Below are positions 44,684 through 56,070 of a stretch of DNA of 64,000 nt, piece by piece. The number at the start of each line of letters is the position of its first letter. The stretch's first letter is position 1. The stretch comes from Rikenellaceae bacterium (GTDB lineage: Bacteria; Bacteroidota; Bacteroidia; Bacteroidales; Rikenellaceae). The translations under genes were made by a program, and so were the position numbers. Location: NCBI GenBank assembly GCA_017415005.1, contig JAFQJK010000023.1, positions 1 to 64,000 on the forward strand, in the 5' to 3' direction. The notes beneath the pieces are model-generated. The model ran no database searches, was not told the DNA's origin, and saw only the letters and a program-made list of their open reading frames with translations.

Positions 44684-45304
44684 TTAGTGTTCGGTCGGAT
44701 CGTAGTCCCGCAGCATGAGGACGGTCTTGTCCCGGTAAGCGTTCGACCGGCGTATGCGTTCGGCCAGTACGGGGTCGTCGTCGATATAACGGGCGATGCG
44801 CTCACGGAAAACGTCTTTCGACCGGCGGGAAGTGCTGCCTACACATTGATATTCGCTATCGCCACGTTTCTGTAGAAAATAGGCCGTCCTCGACCGGCTG
44901 AACCATCTGCGCCGCTGCCAGATTTGTATGCCGCCGTTCGTATCGATGCTGTAGCCCTTCCGCGAATAGACGCACGCCTTGATATACGGAGTCTCGACAT
45001 ATATCCACATCCAACCCGGCTCAGAGGCCCAAACCAGCTTGCGGGCGTGTTCAGGGGTCTTGGCATGCCAGCAAACCACCGAGTCGATCTGATCTCCGGG
45101 GAGGAATTCTTTGGTCTTCGTTTTCCGGAAAGCATCGCGGAAGATCTTCAGTCTCCCGGATCGTTTAGGCATCATCAGCCGGTCGTCGCCCACACATTCG
45201 ACAACAGCCCCGCTTTTCAGGTAAATGCGTCCTTCGACCAGCGACGCCGCATGTGCCGATCCCGCTGCGGCGAGCAGGGACAGAAGCAGTAAAAAACGTT
45301 TCAC
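44684..45304 (-). CDS. Small exported protein (pair B, member 1)
   Basis: Unknown function; 206 residues with a typical signal peptide (MKRFLLLLSLLAAAGSAHA-A, predicted cleavage after AHA). The mature part starts SLVEGRIYLKSGAVVECVGD, then PGDQIDSVVCWHAKTPEHAR, and ends with a charged region. The pattern of a strand, an LKSG turn and a strand resembles member 2 at 43978. A full promoter lies just upstream, giving an operon of two exported proteins. Confidence 0.78.
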   Translation of the reverse strand: MKRFLLLLSLLAAAGSAHAASLVEGRIYLKSGAVVECVGDDRLMMPKRSGRLKIFRDAFRKTKTKEFLPGDQIDSVVCWHAKTPEHARKLVWASEPGWMWIYVETPYIKACVYSRKGYSIDTNGGIQIWQRRRWFSRSRTAYFLQKRGDSEYQCVGSTSRRSKDVFRERIARYIDDDPVLAERIRRSNAYRDKTVLMLRDYDPTEH

Positions 45305-45718
45305 GGAGTCTATTGATTTGATGTCGTTCAGTGAATTGAATTATACAAATATATAATCTAACCTTAATTTTTACAATGGCAAATGCTTTCGTCGGGAGAA
45401 AAAGACACACGGATTGCAAGTGGCATGGGCGGCCGGACCGGCACAACAAAATGGATGTCGGTTCTGGACCGGAGGCGGCCGATGCCGTGCCGTCCGATGT
45501 CGGGTGAGGGTCGGGCAAGGACATGGATGCGTCCGGACGCATCCCGTTCGGTGCCCTGAGCCGGAGCCGTCGGGCCCGGGGTGTTTCTGCGGGGCCGTGC
45601 GATACTGCCGCTGTGTGGATACCGTGCCGGTATGGGGCGGGACATGGCTGCCGGACCTGCGCGATCTCTTTCCGCCACGGCAGCCCTGCCTTCCGTCTCC
45701 CCGTGTGCCCGAATGCCC
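45305..45718. other. Convergent-type gap between pair B and the Ibr-like cassette
   Basis: This 414-bp stretch contains the promoter of pair B at 45346-45376. The remaining GC-rich 340 bp downstream of the ParB-like gene shows no gene or clear terminator. Confidence 0.6.
45346..45376 (-). promoter_or_regulatory. Promoter of exported pair B
   Basis: On the minus strand TTG (45376-45374), a 20-nt spacer and TATATTTG (45353-45346) form a full consensus promoter 42 bp before the start codon. Confidence 0.8.
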
Positions 45719-46270
45719 TTACGGCATCGGTACGGGCGCTTCCTCCGGCTCTTCGCACCATTCGTCGGATGCGCTGAACTCCTTGTCGGCGAAAAGCGCG
45801 GCCAGCCCCGAGATCTGTTTGAGGCGCAGCAGCTCGTCCTTGTCCATGCCGATGTGGCGCATGATCCAGCGGTCGGACATACCCGATGCGACCAGCTCGG
45901 CCACGATGCCCGTCATCAGCTCGACGGAGTGGGTGCCGCGCGCCCGGTTGTGGCGAATGGTGGAGGCCATGCGGTTGGAGAGGTCCTTGTCGATGACCAC
46001 CACCGGCAGTAATCCGTGTTCGCGCTCATAGATGCGGCGCGAGGTCTTCATAACCAGGTAGCGGTGGTAACCGTCGACGATTTCGTAGAGGTCTTGTTCC
46101 TGGAGGTGATAGCAGACGCAGGGCATCGTGTAGCCGTCCTCCCATATCGAGAGTTCCAGCAGGGCCATTTCCGGCGGGGCGACCACGTTCGGGTTATAGC
46201 TGTTGGCCACCACTTTCTCCACCGGAACGGCTTTCACCGCGTATACCGGACTTGCGGATTTATTTTTCAT
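45719..46270 (-). CDS. ParB-like nuclease-domain protein (IbrB-like)
   Basis: A 183-residue protein with a ParB/sulfiredoxin-type N-terminal domain: VPVEKVVANSYNPN at about residues 16-29 and the hallmark YEIVDGYHRYLVM at about 61-73, corresponding to the GERR region of ParB. A helix-turn-helix-like part (SDRWIMRHIGMDKDELLRLK) follows, then an acidic tail. ParB domains of this type bind or hydrolyse nucleotides. Its start overlaps the end of the PAPS-reductase-like gene by 11 bp. Pairing with that gene matches the IbrA/IbrB pair of E. coli, regulators of immunoglobulin-binding proteins. The start at 46270 is the first ATG after a long shadow frame. Confidence 0.85.
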   Translation of the reverse strand: MKNKSASPVYAVKAVPVEKVVANSYNPNVVAPPEMALLELSIWEDGYTMPCVCYHLQEQDLYEIVDGYHRYLVMKTSRRIYEREHGLLPVVVIDKDLSNRMASTIRHNRARGTHSVELMTGIVAELVASGMSDRWIMRHIGMDKDELLRLKQISGLAALFADKEFSASDEWCEEPEEAPVPMP

Positions 46271-47552
46271 GGTCGAGGATTTTGTACTTGCGTATCGCGT
46301 TCTCCCGTCTCTGGCGTTCCTGCTTGGTCGGGGAGAACCCCATGTATTTGCAGGCATGGTCGTTTTTTAGGATGCAGATGCACATCCGCTTATAGGTGGG
46401 CAGTTCCCGGAACTCCGCGATGTCCAGGTCGTCGAGGTACTCCATCCGCACCGGTCTTTTGTCGGTCCGGTAGCCCGATGGGCCTTCCACGCGGATGGGG
46501 ATGCCGGCCGTCCGCAGCTTTGCGATGGTCTCTTCGGAGAGGCATCCTCCCTTTTCGCGCCAGAAACGGACGCTGACCTGCAGTTTCTCCAGGTAATTCT
46601 GCCGAGCCTGCCGGGGTAGCGTGTCCAGCAGGAAATACATATACTCTTTCCATGAGAAACCCTCCGGACAGGTGATCCCCCGCCACCCCATGGCCGAAGT
46701 GCTGCCGTACATGGCGGCGCATCCGACACCGTTGACGCGTCCCACCATCCGTCCCCAGGTGTCGGGATCGACAGCCTTGTAGACGGCCAGGGTCGAGAGG
46801 GCCTGTGAGATGAAAGGACTGGCCACCCGCTGTTTGGCAACCGGGATTCCCGCCTGGTAGTAGAGGTCGTACAACGCGTTGTATGCCCATCCGAACCGGC
46901 TGTTGGCGATCCAGATATCCTCCGTTTTCCAATCGTATATGGGGTAGGCGTTGTACTCGTGCCATCCGATCCTGCGGGTCCATTTGTAGCTGTGGAGGTG
47001 CTGGCAGTTCCGGTCGCTGTGTATGGCCCGCCACCGGTTGATGCTCTCCTGGGTCCGGATCCCGACCATGCAGCATATTTTCCGGCAACGCTTTTTGCGC
47101 CTGAGCCATCCGGCGAACAGGCGCTGGAAGTCATAGTCCCACATTTCCGGCCGGAAGAAACCGAAGTCTTTCTGCGTAAGGCATCCTTCGGGCCTCTTCC
47201 TCACCCAGATGTCCCGGAAACGCTCTTCCCAGGGGCGCCAGTGGGCCTGATACATGGACGTGCAGGTCTCGACCCGGAAAGGGACGCAGCAATGGAACAC
47301 TTCCAGGATATCCCGGTTTTCCGACAGGGTGCGTTCGACATAGGCCGTCGTTTGCCGGTACTGGGCCTCGTAATCCATATGGAATACGCCCAGTTTGCGT
47401 CCCGGAGCGTTCTTGCGGATATAGTCGATGCACAGGTTCAGCAGCACGCCGCTGTCTTTCCCCCCGGAAAAGGAGACGTACACATAGTCGAAATAGTCGA
47501 AAACGATCTTCAGTCGCTTCTGTGCCGCATCATATACGTTCAGCCTGTACAT
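46260..47552 (-). CDS. PAPS reductase-like PP-loop protein, DUF3440 (IbrA-like)
   Basis: A 430-residue protein of the phosphoadenosine-phosphosulfate reductase family. The PP-loop ATP-pyrophosphatase motif is SGGKDS at residues 29-34 in YVYVSFSGGKDSGVLL. A Cys-rich CRKICCMVGIRTQESINRW segment and a DUF3440-type C-terminal half follow. Enzymes of this family adenylate a substrate for sulfur transfer or reduction; the relative DndC acts in DNA phosphorothioation, but this protein is not DndC. Start at 47552 (MYRLNVYDAAQKRLKIVF) is preferred; 47570 is an alternative. It overlaps the GNAT-like gene by 23 bp and the ParB-like gene by 11 bp, so the three are translationally linked. Confidence 0.87.
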   Translation of the reverse strand: MYRLNVYDAAQKRLKIVFDYFDYVYVSFSGGKDSGVLLNLCIDYIRKNAPGRKLGVFHMDYEAQYRQTTAYVERTLSENRDILEVFHCCVPFRVETCTSMYQAHWRPWEERFRDIWVRKRPEGCLTQKDFGFFRPEMWDYDFQRLFAGWLRRKKRCRKICCMVGIRTQESINRWRAIHSDRNCQHLHSYKWTRRIGWHEYNAYPIYDWKTEDIWIANSRFGWAYNALYDLYYQAGIPVAKQRVASPFISQALSTLAVYKAVDPDTWGRMVGRVNGVGCAAMYGSTSAMGWRGITCPEGFSWKEYMYFLLDTLPRQARQNYLEKLQVSVRFWREKGGCLSEETIAKLRTAGIPIRVEGPSGYRTDKRPVRMEYLDDLDIAEFRELPTYKRMCICILKNDHACKYMGFSPTKQERQRRENAIRKYKILDHEK

Positions 47553-47955
47553 GCGTGTGGTGCGGATCATACCGCATTTTTTCGTAGTTTTTCCATTGGA
47601 GACATGGGCTGAAGCCCTGCCGGGCGAAGCGCTCCACATGTCTTTTATGTACCGTGGCCTGAAGTCCGGCCCGGTTTTCCCCGTCGGCGATGACCGTAGC
47701 GAGCAGGCGTTCCAGCAGGTCCGCGTCGTCTCCCCGCACATAGTAGTTGTCGAGGATGCACTCTCCGGATGAGTTCCGCCTGAGCGGCATGAAACCGACC
47801 GCCGCGTCGTTCTCCACGGCGACATACCACGTGTACCTCACGCCCGTTTTGAACGGGTAGTTGTTGTTGTATCTCACGATGGGCGGGCTCATGACCAGCG
47901 GAGCCACCAGTTCGTAAAGTTTTCTGTCCGTTCCTTGCAGTTTGACGATCTTCAT
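47530..47955 (-). CDS. Small GNAT-like acetyltransferase
   Basis: A 141-residue protein with a GNAT-like pattern: VRYTWYVAVENDAAVGFMPL (strands 3-4), CILDNYYVRGDDADLLERLL (strand 4 and helix 3) and KRHVERFARQGFSPC near the end. The classical acetyl-CoA loop (Q/RxxGxG/A) is not clear, so activity is uncertain. It is the first gene of the three-gene overlapping cassette with the PAPS-reductase-like and ParB-like proteins. The start at 47955 follows from the MKIVKLQGTD beginning. Confidence 0.75.
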   Translation of the reverse strand: MKIVKLQGTDRKLYELVAPLVMSPPIVRYNNNYPFKTGVRYTWYVAVENDAAVGFMPLRRNSSGECILDNYYVRGDDADLLERLLATVIADGENRAGLQATVHKRHVERFARQGFSPCLQWKNYEKMRYDPHHTHVQAERI

Positions 47956-48487
47956 GGCGGTGGTGTTGAATTGCTTTCCACAGCGAAACGCGGTCTGGCC
48001 GGGTGTCACGGCGCGTCATACCGCCTTCGGGATATGGGCAAATAAAGAACGTTCCGTGACCCCGGACGCGGAATCCGTGTACGCTCCTCCGGTTCCCTGA
48101 ACGCGAGGGTCCGGGACAGGGACCCGGGCCTGCGGGGGCGCGGCGTATCCCGGGCAGGACACCGCCGCATCCCGGTCCGGAGACGCTTGCAGAGCGGTCC
48201 GTTGCCGGAAACAGCGAATGGGCCCGTGCAGGCGCCGCTTCGATACATGCGGCCGGACGGAGGCAGAACGAATACTTTGTCGGGTAAAATTACAATTTTT
48301 TTTTTAACGTCAGAGGCTTGACCGACATGCCGTTCGTTGGCCCATAGCCATAATTTACTGTCTTGGAGGGGGATGTTTCAGGGGCCTTTTACCGGAGGGG
48401 CGGATGCGGCTTCGGGCCGATGCCCTGCGGGCATGCAGGCATCGACCCGATCTTTGCGGTGAGGATAGGGGCGTCAGGTATCTGCCG
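47956..48487. other. Intergenic region between the Ibr-like cassette and the hybrid kinase
   Basis: This 532-bp stretch precedes the cassette. A T10 tract lies near 48297-48306 and a bulged inverted repeat (48418-48428 with 48435-48444) near the hybrid kinase end. No clear promoter for the cassette was found; a weak TAATTTTA on the minus strand at 48285-48292 is the best candidate. Confidence 0.5.
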
Positions 48488-51601
<3,114 letters not shown>

Positions 51602-51662
51602 TTTTTTCAGTTGTATGATCCGTATCCCTCAGTCTGTCGTATACGATCATTTTTTTGAAGTA

Positions 51663-51694
51663 CAAATATAAGCATATCATCCGGCGTGTCAAAA
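51663..51694 (-). promoter_or_regulatory. Promoter of the hybrid kinase gene
   Basis: On the minus strand TTTTG (51694-51690), a 19-nt spacer and TATATTTG (51670-51663), 62 bp before the start codon. Confidence 0.78.
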
Positions 51695-52310
51695 CTATCG
51701 CCTTCGTTTTAGTGTGGTGAACAAGGGGGTGTTTCCTGTGGCCTTTCCGCCGAGCTCTCCGCGGACCAACCGGTGTCCAACGAAAGGGAACCTCGTTTTC
51801 ACCCCGGTTTCGTCGATCTTTGGTGCGATGGGAGGGCCCCGTTTCGAATAGACGCAACGCAAAACGGTAGACAGGCGATGCTCCGCACCTTTATTGTCTA
51901 AAGGGAGCCGGTACGGCATGTGAAAGAAACACTGGAAGCCGGGGGAGGCTCCTTGCAGGCTATGTCTGTCAAATGCCTGGAGATGGCTGTCCGAGGGGGA
52001 GCCTGCACGAGAATATTTGCCCCGGGTTGAACGACGGCGGATACGCTTGCCCGGCAGACTCCATCCGCGTACGATCCGTAGAGCAATCCGTTAAAGATTC
52101 TTTTGCGGGGGCTCGATCCAGAGACAGATCGTCTTCCATCCGTCTTGAAGGCGATCCCGCCCTCTTGTCGTAACGCGGGGACGCAGCCGCGTGGGGAATC
52201 GGATTTTGTGCCAATGCCATTGCCGCGAGCGTCATTGTCCGATGGGGTGCGTAGGTCCGTCGATCGCGTTCAACAGCTGCCAAAACACGTTGTAGGGCAT
52301 GAAGCCGTAC

Positions 52311-52342
52311 TTTGATTTTGACAGGTGTTTTGGTTATCTTTG
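52311..52342 (+). promoter_or_regulatory. Promoter upstream of the GNAT gene
   Basis: TTTG at 52311-52314, a 20-nt spacer and TATCTTTG at 52335-52342 give a full consensus. The start codon is over 230 bp away, so either the leader is long or another product is transcribed here. Confidence 0.7.
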
Positions 52343-52575
52343 TGTCAGTTGCTTGTGGTCGTTGGCATTCATGCGCAGGGCGAAAATGGCACGGTTGCCT
52401 TTTCGTTGCCCCGCCCCTGCCTGAAGAAATGCAATGGCCCGATTTCTACGTCTGTTGCCATTTTTTAGAGGCGTTTCCGCGGGGACGGCCCTGTTTTTGT
52501 CCGGATATCCGGATGCGCCCGGTGCCGCGGCGCCGGGAGAGGCGGGCAGGGCTCAAATCAAAATGGATGATGCTG

Positions 52576-53067
52576 ATGAGCGAAACATGGAGTGTTGAAC
52601 GGGCGGTGCCCGGCGATGCAGCCGATATCCTCGGGCTGATCCGCCGCCGTATTGCCTGGATGGACGAGCGGGGTATCCACCAGTGGAACGAGGATGCCTA
52701 TCTGGAGGTGTTCCCCCATGCCTATTTTGTCCGGGCGGCCGATGAGGGCCGGCTCTATGTGGTCCGGCAGGGGGGCGAGCTGGCCGGTGCCTTTACGCTG
52801 TTCGAGACCGATGCCCGGTGGGAGGACCGGATGCCTGCCCTGTATGTCCATAACCTCGTTTCGCATCCCGGGCGGCGGGGTGCGGGTCGCGCTGCGCTGC
52901 GTTTCTGTGAGGAGGAGGCCCGGCGGCGGGGTGTCGGCAGGCTCAGGCTCGATTGCATCGCCTCGAATCGCGAGCTGAACGCCTTTTATGATACCTTGGG
53001 TTTCCGTTTTGCCGGGACCTGTGCCGTGGGCTGGTACCGCGGCACGCTCCGCGAAAAACGGTTGTGA
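52576..53067 (+). CDS. GNAT family N-acetyltransferase
   Basis: A 163-residue acetyltransferase. VHNLVSHPGRRGAGRAALRF at about residues 94-113 contains the acetyl-CoA-binding pyrophosphate loop (RRGAGRA), and LDCIASNRELNAFYDTLGFR at about 131-150 is the conserved C-terminal motif B. The substrate is unknown. Alternative starts at 52567 and 52570 lie in the same frame; 52576 (MSETWSVE) is taken because the fold begins immediately afterwards. Confidence 0.85.
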   Translation: MSETWSVERAVPGDAADILGLIRRRIAWMDERGIHQWNEDAYLEVFPHAYFVRAADEGRLYVVRQGGELAGAFTLFETDARWEDRMPALYVHNLVSHPGRRGAGRAALRFCEEEARRRGVGRLRLDCIASNRELNAFYDTLGFRFAGTCAVGWYRGTLREKRL

Positions 53068-53306
53068 CGGGCCCCTGCCCGCATGCGCATGGCCCGGGGA
53101 TACTCCTGCCGCTCGCGCCGATCTGCCGCTCCGTGCCGTAGCGCCGGGTGCGTGGAGCTTTCGCTCCGGTTTTTCCCTGAGGCGCTCCTTCCGGGTCCCG
53201 ACCGCCGCTTCCGGCTCCAGCGGCGCCTTGCTCCTTCCGTCCTGCCGCTCGCGCCGATCTCTGTCGGCTCCTTCGCCGGCGAAGGATAAGCCGCGGTCAT
53301 ATCGTA

Positions 53307-53334
53307 AAGCAGGCTGCCGATTGGCAGCCTGCTT
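53307..53334. terminator. Hairpin between convergent genes
   Basis: A perfect 12-bp stem (53307-53318 with 53323-53334) with a GATT loop. T runs are short on both sides; a bidirectional terminator is the likely role. Confidence 0.65.
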
Positions 53335-53368
53335 CCCGTCCGTCCTTATGTTGTGAATATTTCGACTT

Positions 53369-53379
53369 AACCTAACCTT
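53369..53379 (-). repeat. AAGGTTAGGTT motif, copy 1
   Basis: On the minus strand this 11-nt motif is 78 nt after the acyl-CoA synthetase stop codon. An identical copy is at 63493-63503 on the plus strand, 6 nt after rubrerythrin. Confidence 0.4.
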
Positions 53380-53456
53380 CGATCATGTCCGGACAGACGG
53401 TGTCTCGTCCGTCGTCCGGCCGTGCCCGTTTGCGGTCCGGCACGACCGGTGCCGGG

Positions 53457-55106
53457 TCAGACGATCGTAACGCCCCGCTCTTCGAGCATCTCGACGCCGA
53501 GGTCGCGCAGGCGGTACTTCTGTATCTTGCCGCTGGCCGTCATCGGGAACTCGTCGATGAAGAAGATGTATTTCGGGATCTTGTAGCGTGCGATCTGTCC
53601 GCGGCAGTATAGCTTCACGTCCTCTTCGCTCAGCGTCTCGCCGGCCTTGAGCTTGATGAACGCGCCGACCTCCTCGCCGTACTTGGGGCTTGGGATACCG
53701 ACCACCTCGACGCCCTGGATCTGCGGCATCTTGAACAGGAAGTTCTCGATCTCGCGCGGGTAGATGTTCTCTCCCCCGCGGATGATCATCTCCTTGATGC
53801 GGCCCGTGATGCGGTAATTACCCTCCTCGTCCTTGACTCCGAGGTCGCCCGAGTGTAGGAATCCGTCGGCATCGATCACTTCGGCCGTGGCTTCGGGATT
53901 CTTGTAATAGCCCTTCATGATGTTGTAGCCGCGGCAGCACATCTCGCCCTGCACGCCAGCCGGGCACTCCTCGCCGGTCTCGGGGTCGATCACGCGGACC
54001 TCGACGAATGGGAACTCGCGGCCGACGGTCGTTGCGCGCACCTCGGTCGAGTCGGTGATGCGCGTGGCGGTCATGCCGGGCGAGCTCTCGGTGAGGCCGT
54101 ACACGCTGATCACTTTGCAGTGCATGCGGTCCATCACCTGGTTCATCGTGTCGATCGGGCAGACGGCGCCGGCCATGATGCCGGTGCGCAGCGACGTGAG
54201 GTCGAACATGTCGAACATCGGGTGGTTGAGCTCGGCGATGAACATCGTCGGCACGCCGTAGAGGATCGTGCAGCGCTCCTTGTGGATCGAGGCCAGCACC
54301 TTGAGCGGGTCGAAGTCCTCGACCATGACCATCGTCGAGCCGTGCGTAATGACGGCGCAGAGCGCCAGCACGCAGCCGAAGCAGTGGAACAGCGGCACGC
54401 AGGTGAGCAGCTTGTCCTCGGGCGTGAAGCTCATGAACTCGCCGGTGGCGTTGCCGTTGTTGAGGATATTGTGGTGCGAGAGCATGACGCCCTTGGGGAA
54501 TCCGGTCGTCCCCGAGGTGTACTGCATGTTGACCTCGTCGTGCGGCGAGACCTTTGCCTCAGCCTCGCGCAGCGCCTTGTCGTCCAAGTATGTCCCGGCC
54601 GTGATCAGCTCGGCGATACTGTACATGCCGCGCTGCTTCTCCTGTCCGATGTAGACCACGTTGCGCAGCTCGGGGAACTTCTCCGAACGGAGATGGCTGC
54701 GGTCGCCGCTTTTCAGTTCGGGCACGCTCTCGTACATCATCTGCACGTAGTCGCTGTCGCGGTATCCGTTGACCATGCACATCGTGTGGATGTCGGCGTT
54801 CTTCATGATGTATTCGAGCTCGGCGGTCTTGTAGTTGGTGTTGACCGTTACGAGCACGGCGCCGATCTTGGCCGCCGCGAACATAATGGTCAGCCAGTCG
54901 GGGACGTTCTTGCCCCATACGCCCACCTTGCTGCCCTTCGTGACCCCGATCTCGAGGAAGGCTTTGGCCAGTTTGTCGACGCGGTCGTTGAACTCGGCGT
55001 ACGTAAGGCGCAGCGCCCGGTCCGAGTAGACCAGGAAGTCGTGGTCGGGTCGCTCGGCGGCGTGTTTTTCGAGCAGTTGCCCGAAGGTATAGTCGATCAG
55101 TTCCAT
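53457..55106 (-). CDS. AMP-dependent acyl-CoA synthetase/ligase
   Basis: Activates a carboxylic acid through an acyl-AMP to its CoA thioester. The 549-residue protein has the P-loop-like YTSGTTGFPKGVMLSHHN (about residues 196-213), the adenylation motif VYGLTESSPGMT, the hinge SGDLGVKDEEGNY and the catalytic Lys in TASGKIQKYRLRDL. It resembles medium- or short-chain fatty-acid and propionate-type ligases of Bacteroidales. It lies downstream of the XRE-cupin regulator on the same strand, a pairing common in this group; the regulator probably senses the same acid or its CoA ester. Confidence 0.93.
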   Translation of the reverse strand: MELIDYTFGQLLEKHAAERPDHDFLVYSDRALRLTYAEFNDRVDKLAKAFLEIGVTKGSKVGVWGKNVPDWLTIMFAAAKIGAVLVTVNTNYKTAELEYIMKNADIHTMCMVNGYRDSDYVQMMYESVPELKSGDRSHLRSEKFPELRNVVYIGQEKQRGMYSIAELITAGTYLDDKALREAEAKVSPHDEVNMQYTSGTTGFPKGVMLSHHNILNNGNATGEFMSFTPEDKLLTCVPLFHCFGCVLALCAVITHGSTMVMVEDFDPLKVLASIHKERCTILYGVPTMFIAELNHPMFDMFDLTSLRTGIMAGAVCPIDTMNQVMDRMHCKVISVYGLTESSPGMTATRITDSTEVRATTVGREFPFVEVRVIDPETGEECPAGVQGEMCCRGYNIMKGYYKNPEATAEVIDADGFLHSGDLGVKDEEGNYRITGRIKEMIIRGGENIYPREIENFLFKMPQIQGVEVVGIPSPKYGEEVGAFIKLKAGETLSEEDVKLYCRGQIARYKIPKYIFFIDEFPMTASGKIQKYRLRDLGVEMLEERGVTIV

Positions 55107-55313
55107 GAAGTCGTTGTTCTGTCAGAGTTTGTGGTTTGGTGCTTCTGGCCGTTGGCCGGCCGGGGTTCTGTCCGTCGGCGGAGGCCGGCCGTGCTTCCGG
55201 GGAGCTTCGGTGCCGTTTCCGTGCTTGTGGATGGCAGAAATCTTCCGCCCGATTTTACGATGTCCACCCGGAAAGTCGCTCCGCTCCGCGATGCTGTGCC
55301 CGGCCCCGGCCGG

Positions 55314-55883
55314 TTAGCAGGGCGTGTACGTAACGGCCAGTACGCGGGCCGTTTCGCCCTCGGCCGCGGTCGACAGGCAGTGCGGTACGATCGAGTCGTA
55401 ATAGATGCTGTCCCCCGTGCGGAGCGTGTAGGTCTGGTTGCCGTAGCGGAGCTCTGCGGTCCCGTCGACCACATAGAGGAACTCCTCGCCCTCGTGGCTC
55501 GACCGCTGGTCGTCGCTGCATTTGCGGTAGGCGACGTTGACCATGTAAGGCTCCATGTTACGGTCGGTCTTGTCCTTGGCCAGCGAGAAGAAGTCGAGGT
55601 GTGTGCGTGCCGCGGCGTTCTCGCTGGAGATGCTGACCGTGGGGATCGCATTTCCCGACGAGACGACGGGTCCGGGATGTTCTTCGCCGTCGAGGATGGT
55701 TCCGAGGCGTACGCCCAGCGCGCGGGCGATCTTGATCAGGGTCGATATCGACGGCACGAGGTCGCCGCTTTCGATCAGTTCCAACTGCGAGACCGGCAGG
55801 TGGGCCGCTTCGGCGGCCGTGTCCGGGGTGATCTGTGAAGCTTCGCGCAGCTGTTTGATTTTCTGTCCGATATGTTCAGCCAT
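55314..55883 (-). CDS. XRE-family transcriptional regulator with cupin domain
   Basis: A 189-residue regulator. Residues about 5-63 form the HTH_XRE DNA-binding domain (IGQKIKQLREASQITPDTAA), and residues about 110-185 a cupin with HEGEEFLYVVDGTAELRYG and DSIYYDSIVPHCL. Regulators of this type bind a small ligand in the cupin and often control an adjacent metabolic gene, here the acyl-CoA synthetase 207 bp downstream. A perfect inverted repeat is located 17 bp upstream of its start. Confidence 0.92.
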   Translation of the reverse strand: MAEHIGQKIKQLREASQITPDTAAEAAHLPVSQLELIESGDLVPSISTLIKIARALGVRLGTILDGEEHPGPVVSSGNAIPTVSISSENAAARTHLDFFSLAKDKTDRNMEPYMVNVAYRKCSDDQRSSHEGEEFLYVVDGTAELRYGNQTYTLRTGDSIYYDSIVPHCLSTAAEGETARVLAVTYTPC

Positions 55884-55900
55884 GGTGGTGGATTTTGCTT

Positions 55901-55916
55901 TTTTAGTGATCTAAAA
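55901..55916. promoter_or_regulatory. Candidate operator of the XRE-cupin regulator
   Basis: TTTTAG-TGAT-CTAAAA is a perfect 6-bp inverted repeat 17 bp upstream of the regulator start and close to the expected promoter. HTH dimers typically bind such sites, so autoregulation is likely. Confidence 0.5.
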
Positions 55917-56038
55917 GTAAATTGCACCATCCGGATGCGGAGGAAAACTTTCCGGGAAAATACGAAGTCCAACCGGCTGTTTCCGTATGCGGCGGCCGAT
56001 GTCCTGCCCTTGCCGGCGCGCGATATGCAATATTTTGC

Positions 56039-56046
56039 TACCTTTG
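56039..56046 (+). promoter_or_regulatory. -7 box of proC
   Basis: TACCTTTG fits TAnnTTTG, 24 bp before the start codon. No TTG is found 19-20 nt upstream. Confidence 0.6.
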
Positions 56047-56070
56047 CGGGGTAGGACCTATTTATATTGA

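Larger units (their letters stand above)
51602..52575. other. Long intergenic region before the GNAT gene
   Basis: This 974-bp stretch is the longest without a gene. It has the kinase promoter at its start and the GNAT promoter at 52311-52342. Between them no intact gene was recognised; a short minus-strand reading frame fragment (KYGFMPYNVFWQLLNAIDG, 52253-52312) looks protein-like and may be a gene remnant. After 52342 about 230 nt would be an unusually long GNAT leader. Confidence 0.55.
53068..53456. other. Convergent intergenic region GNAT - acyl-CoA synthetase
   Basis: This 389-bp stretch is GC-rich with a hairpin at 53307-53334 and a telomere-like AACCTAACCTT at 53369-53379. No gene was seen. 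Confidence 0.6.

Noticed and set aside
48006-48248. 80-codon frame before the GNAT-like gene
   Set aside because: Arg/Pro-rich chance frame in GC-rich DNA without start context.
52434-52595. 54-codon frame beginning MARFLRLLPFF before the GNAT gene
   Set aside because: Looks faintly like a signal peptide but continues into Pro/Ala/Gly-rich random sequence and overlaps the GNAT start.
54120-55838. 572-codon plus-strand frame opposite the acyl-CoA synthetase
   Set aside because: Antisense shadow; crosses two genuine minus-strand genes and has biased composition.
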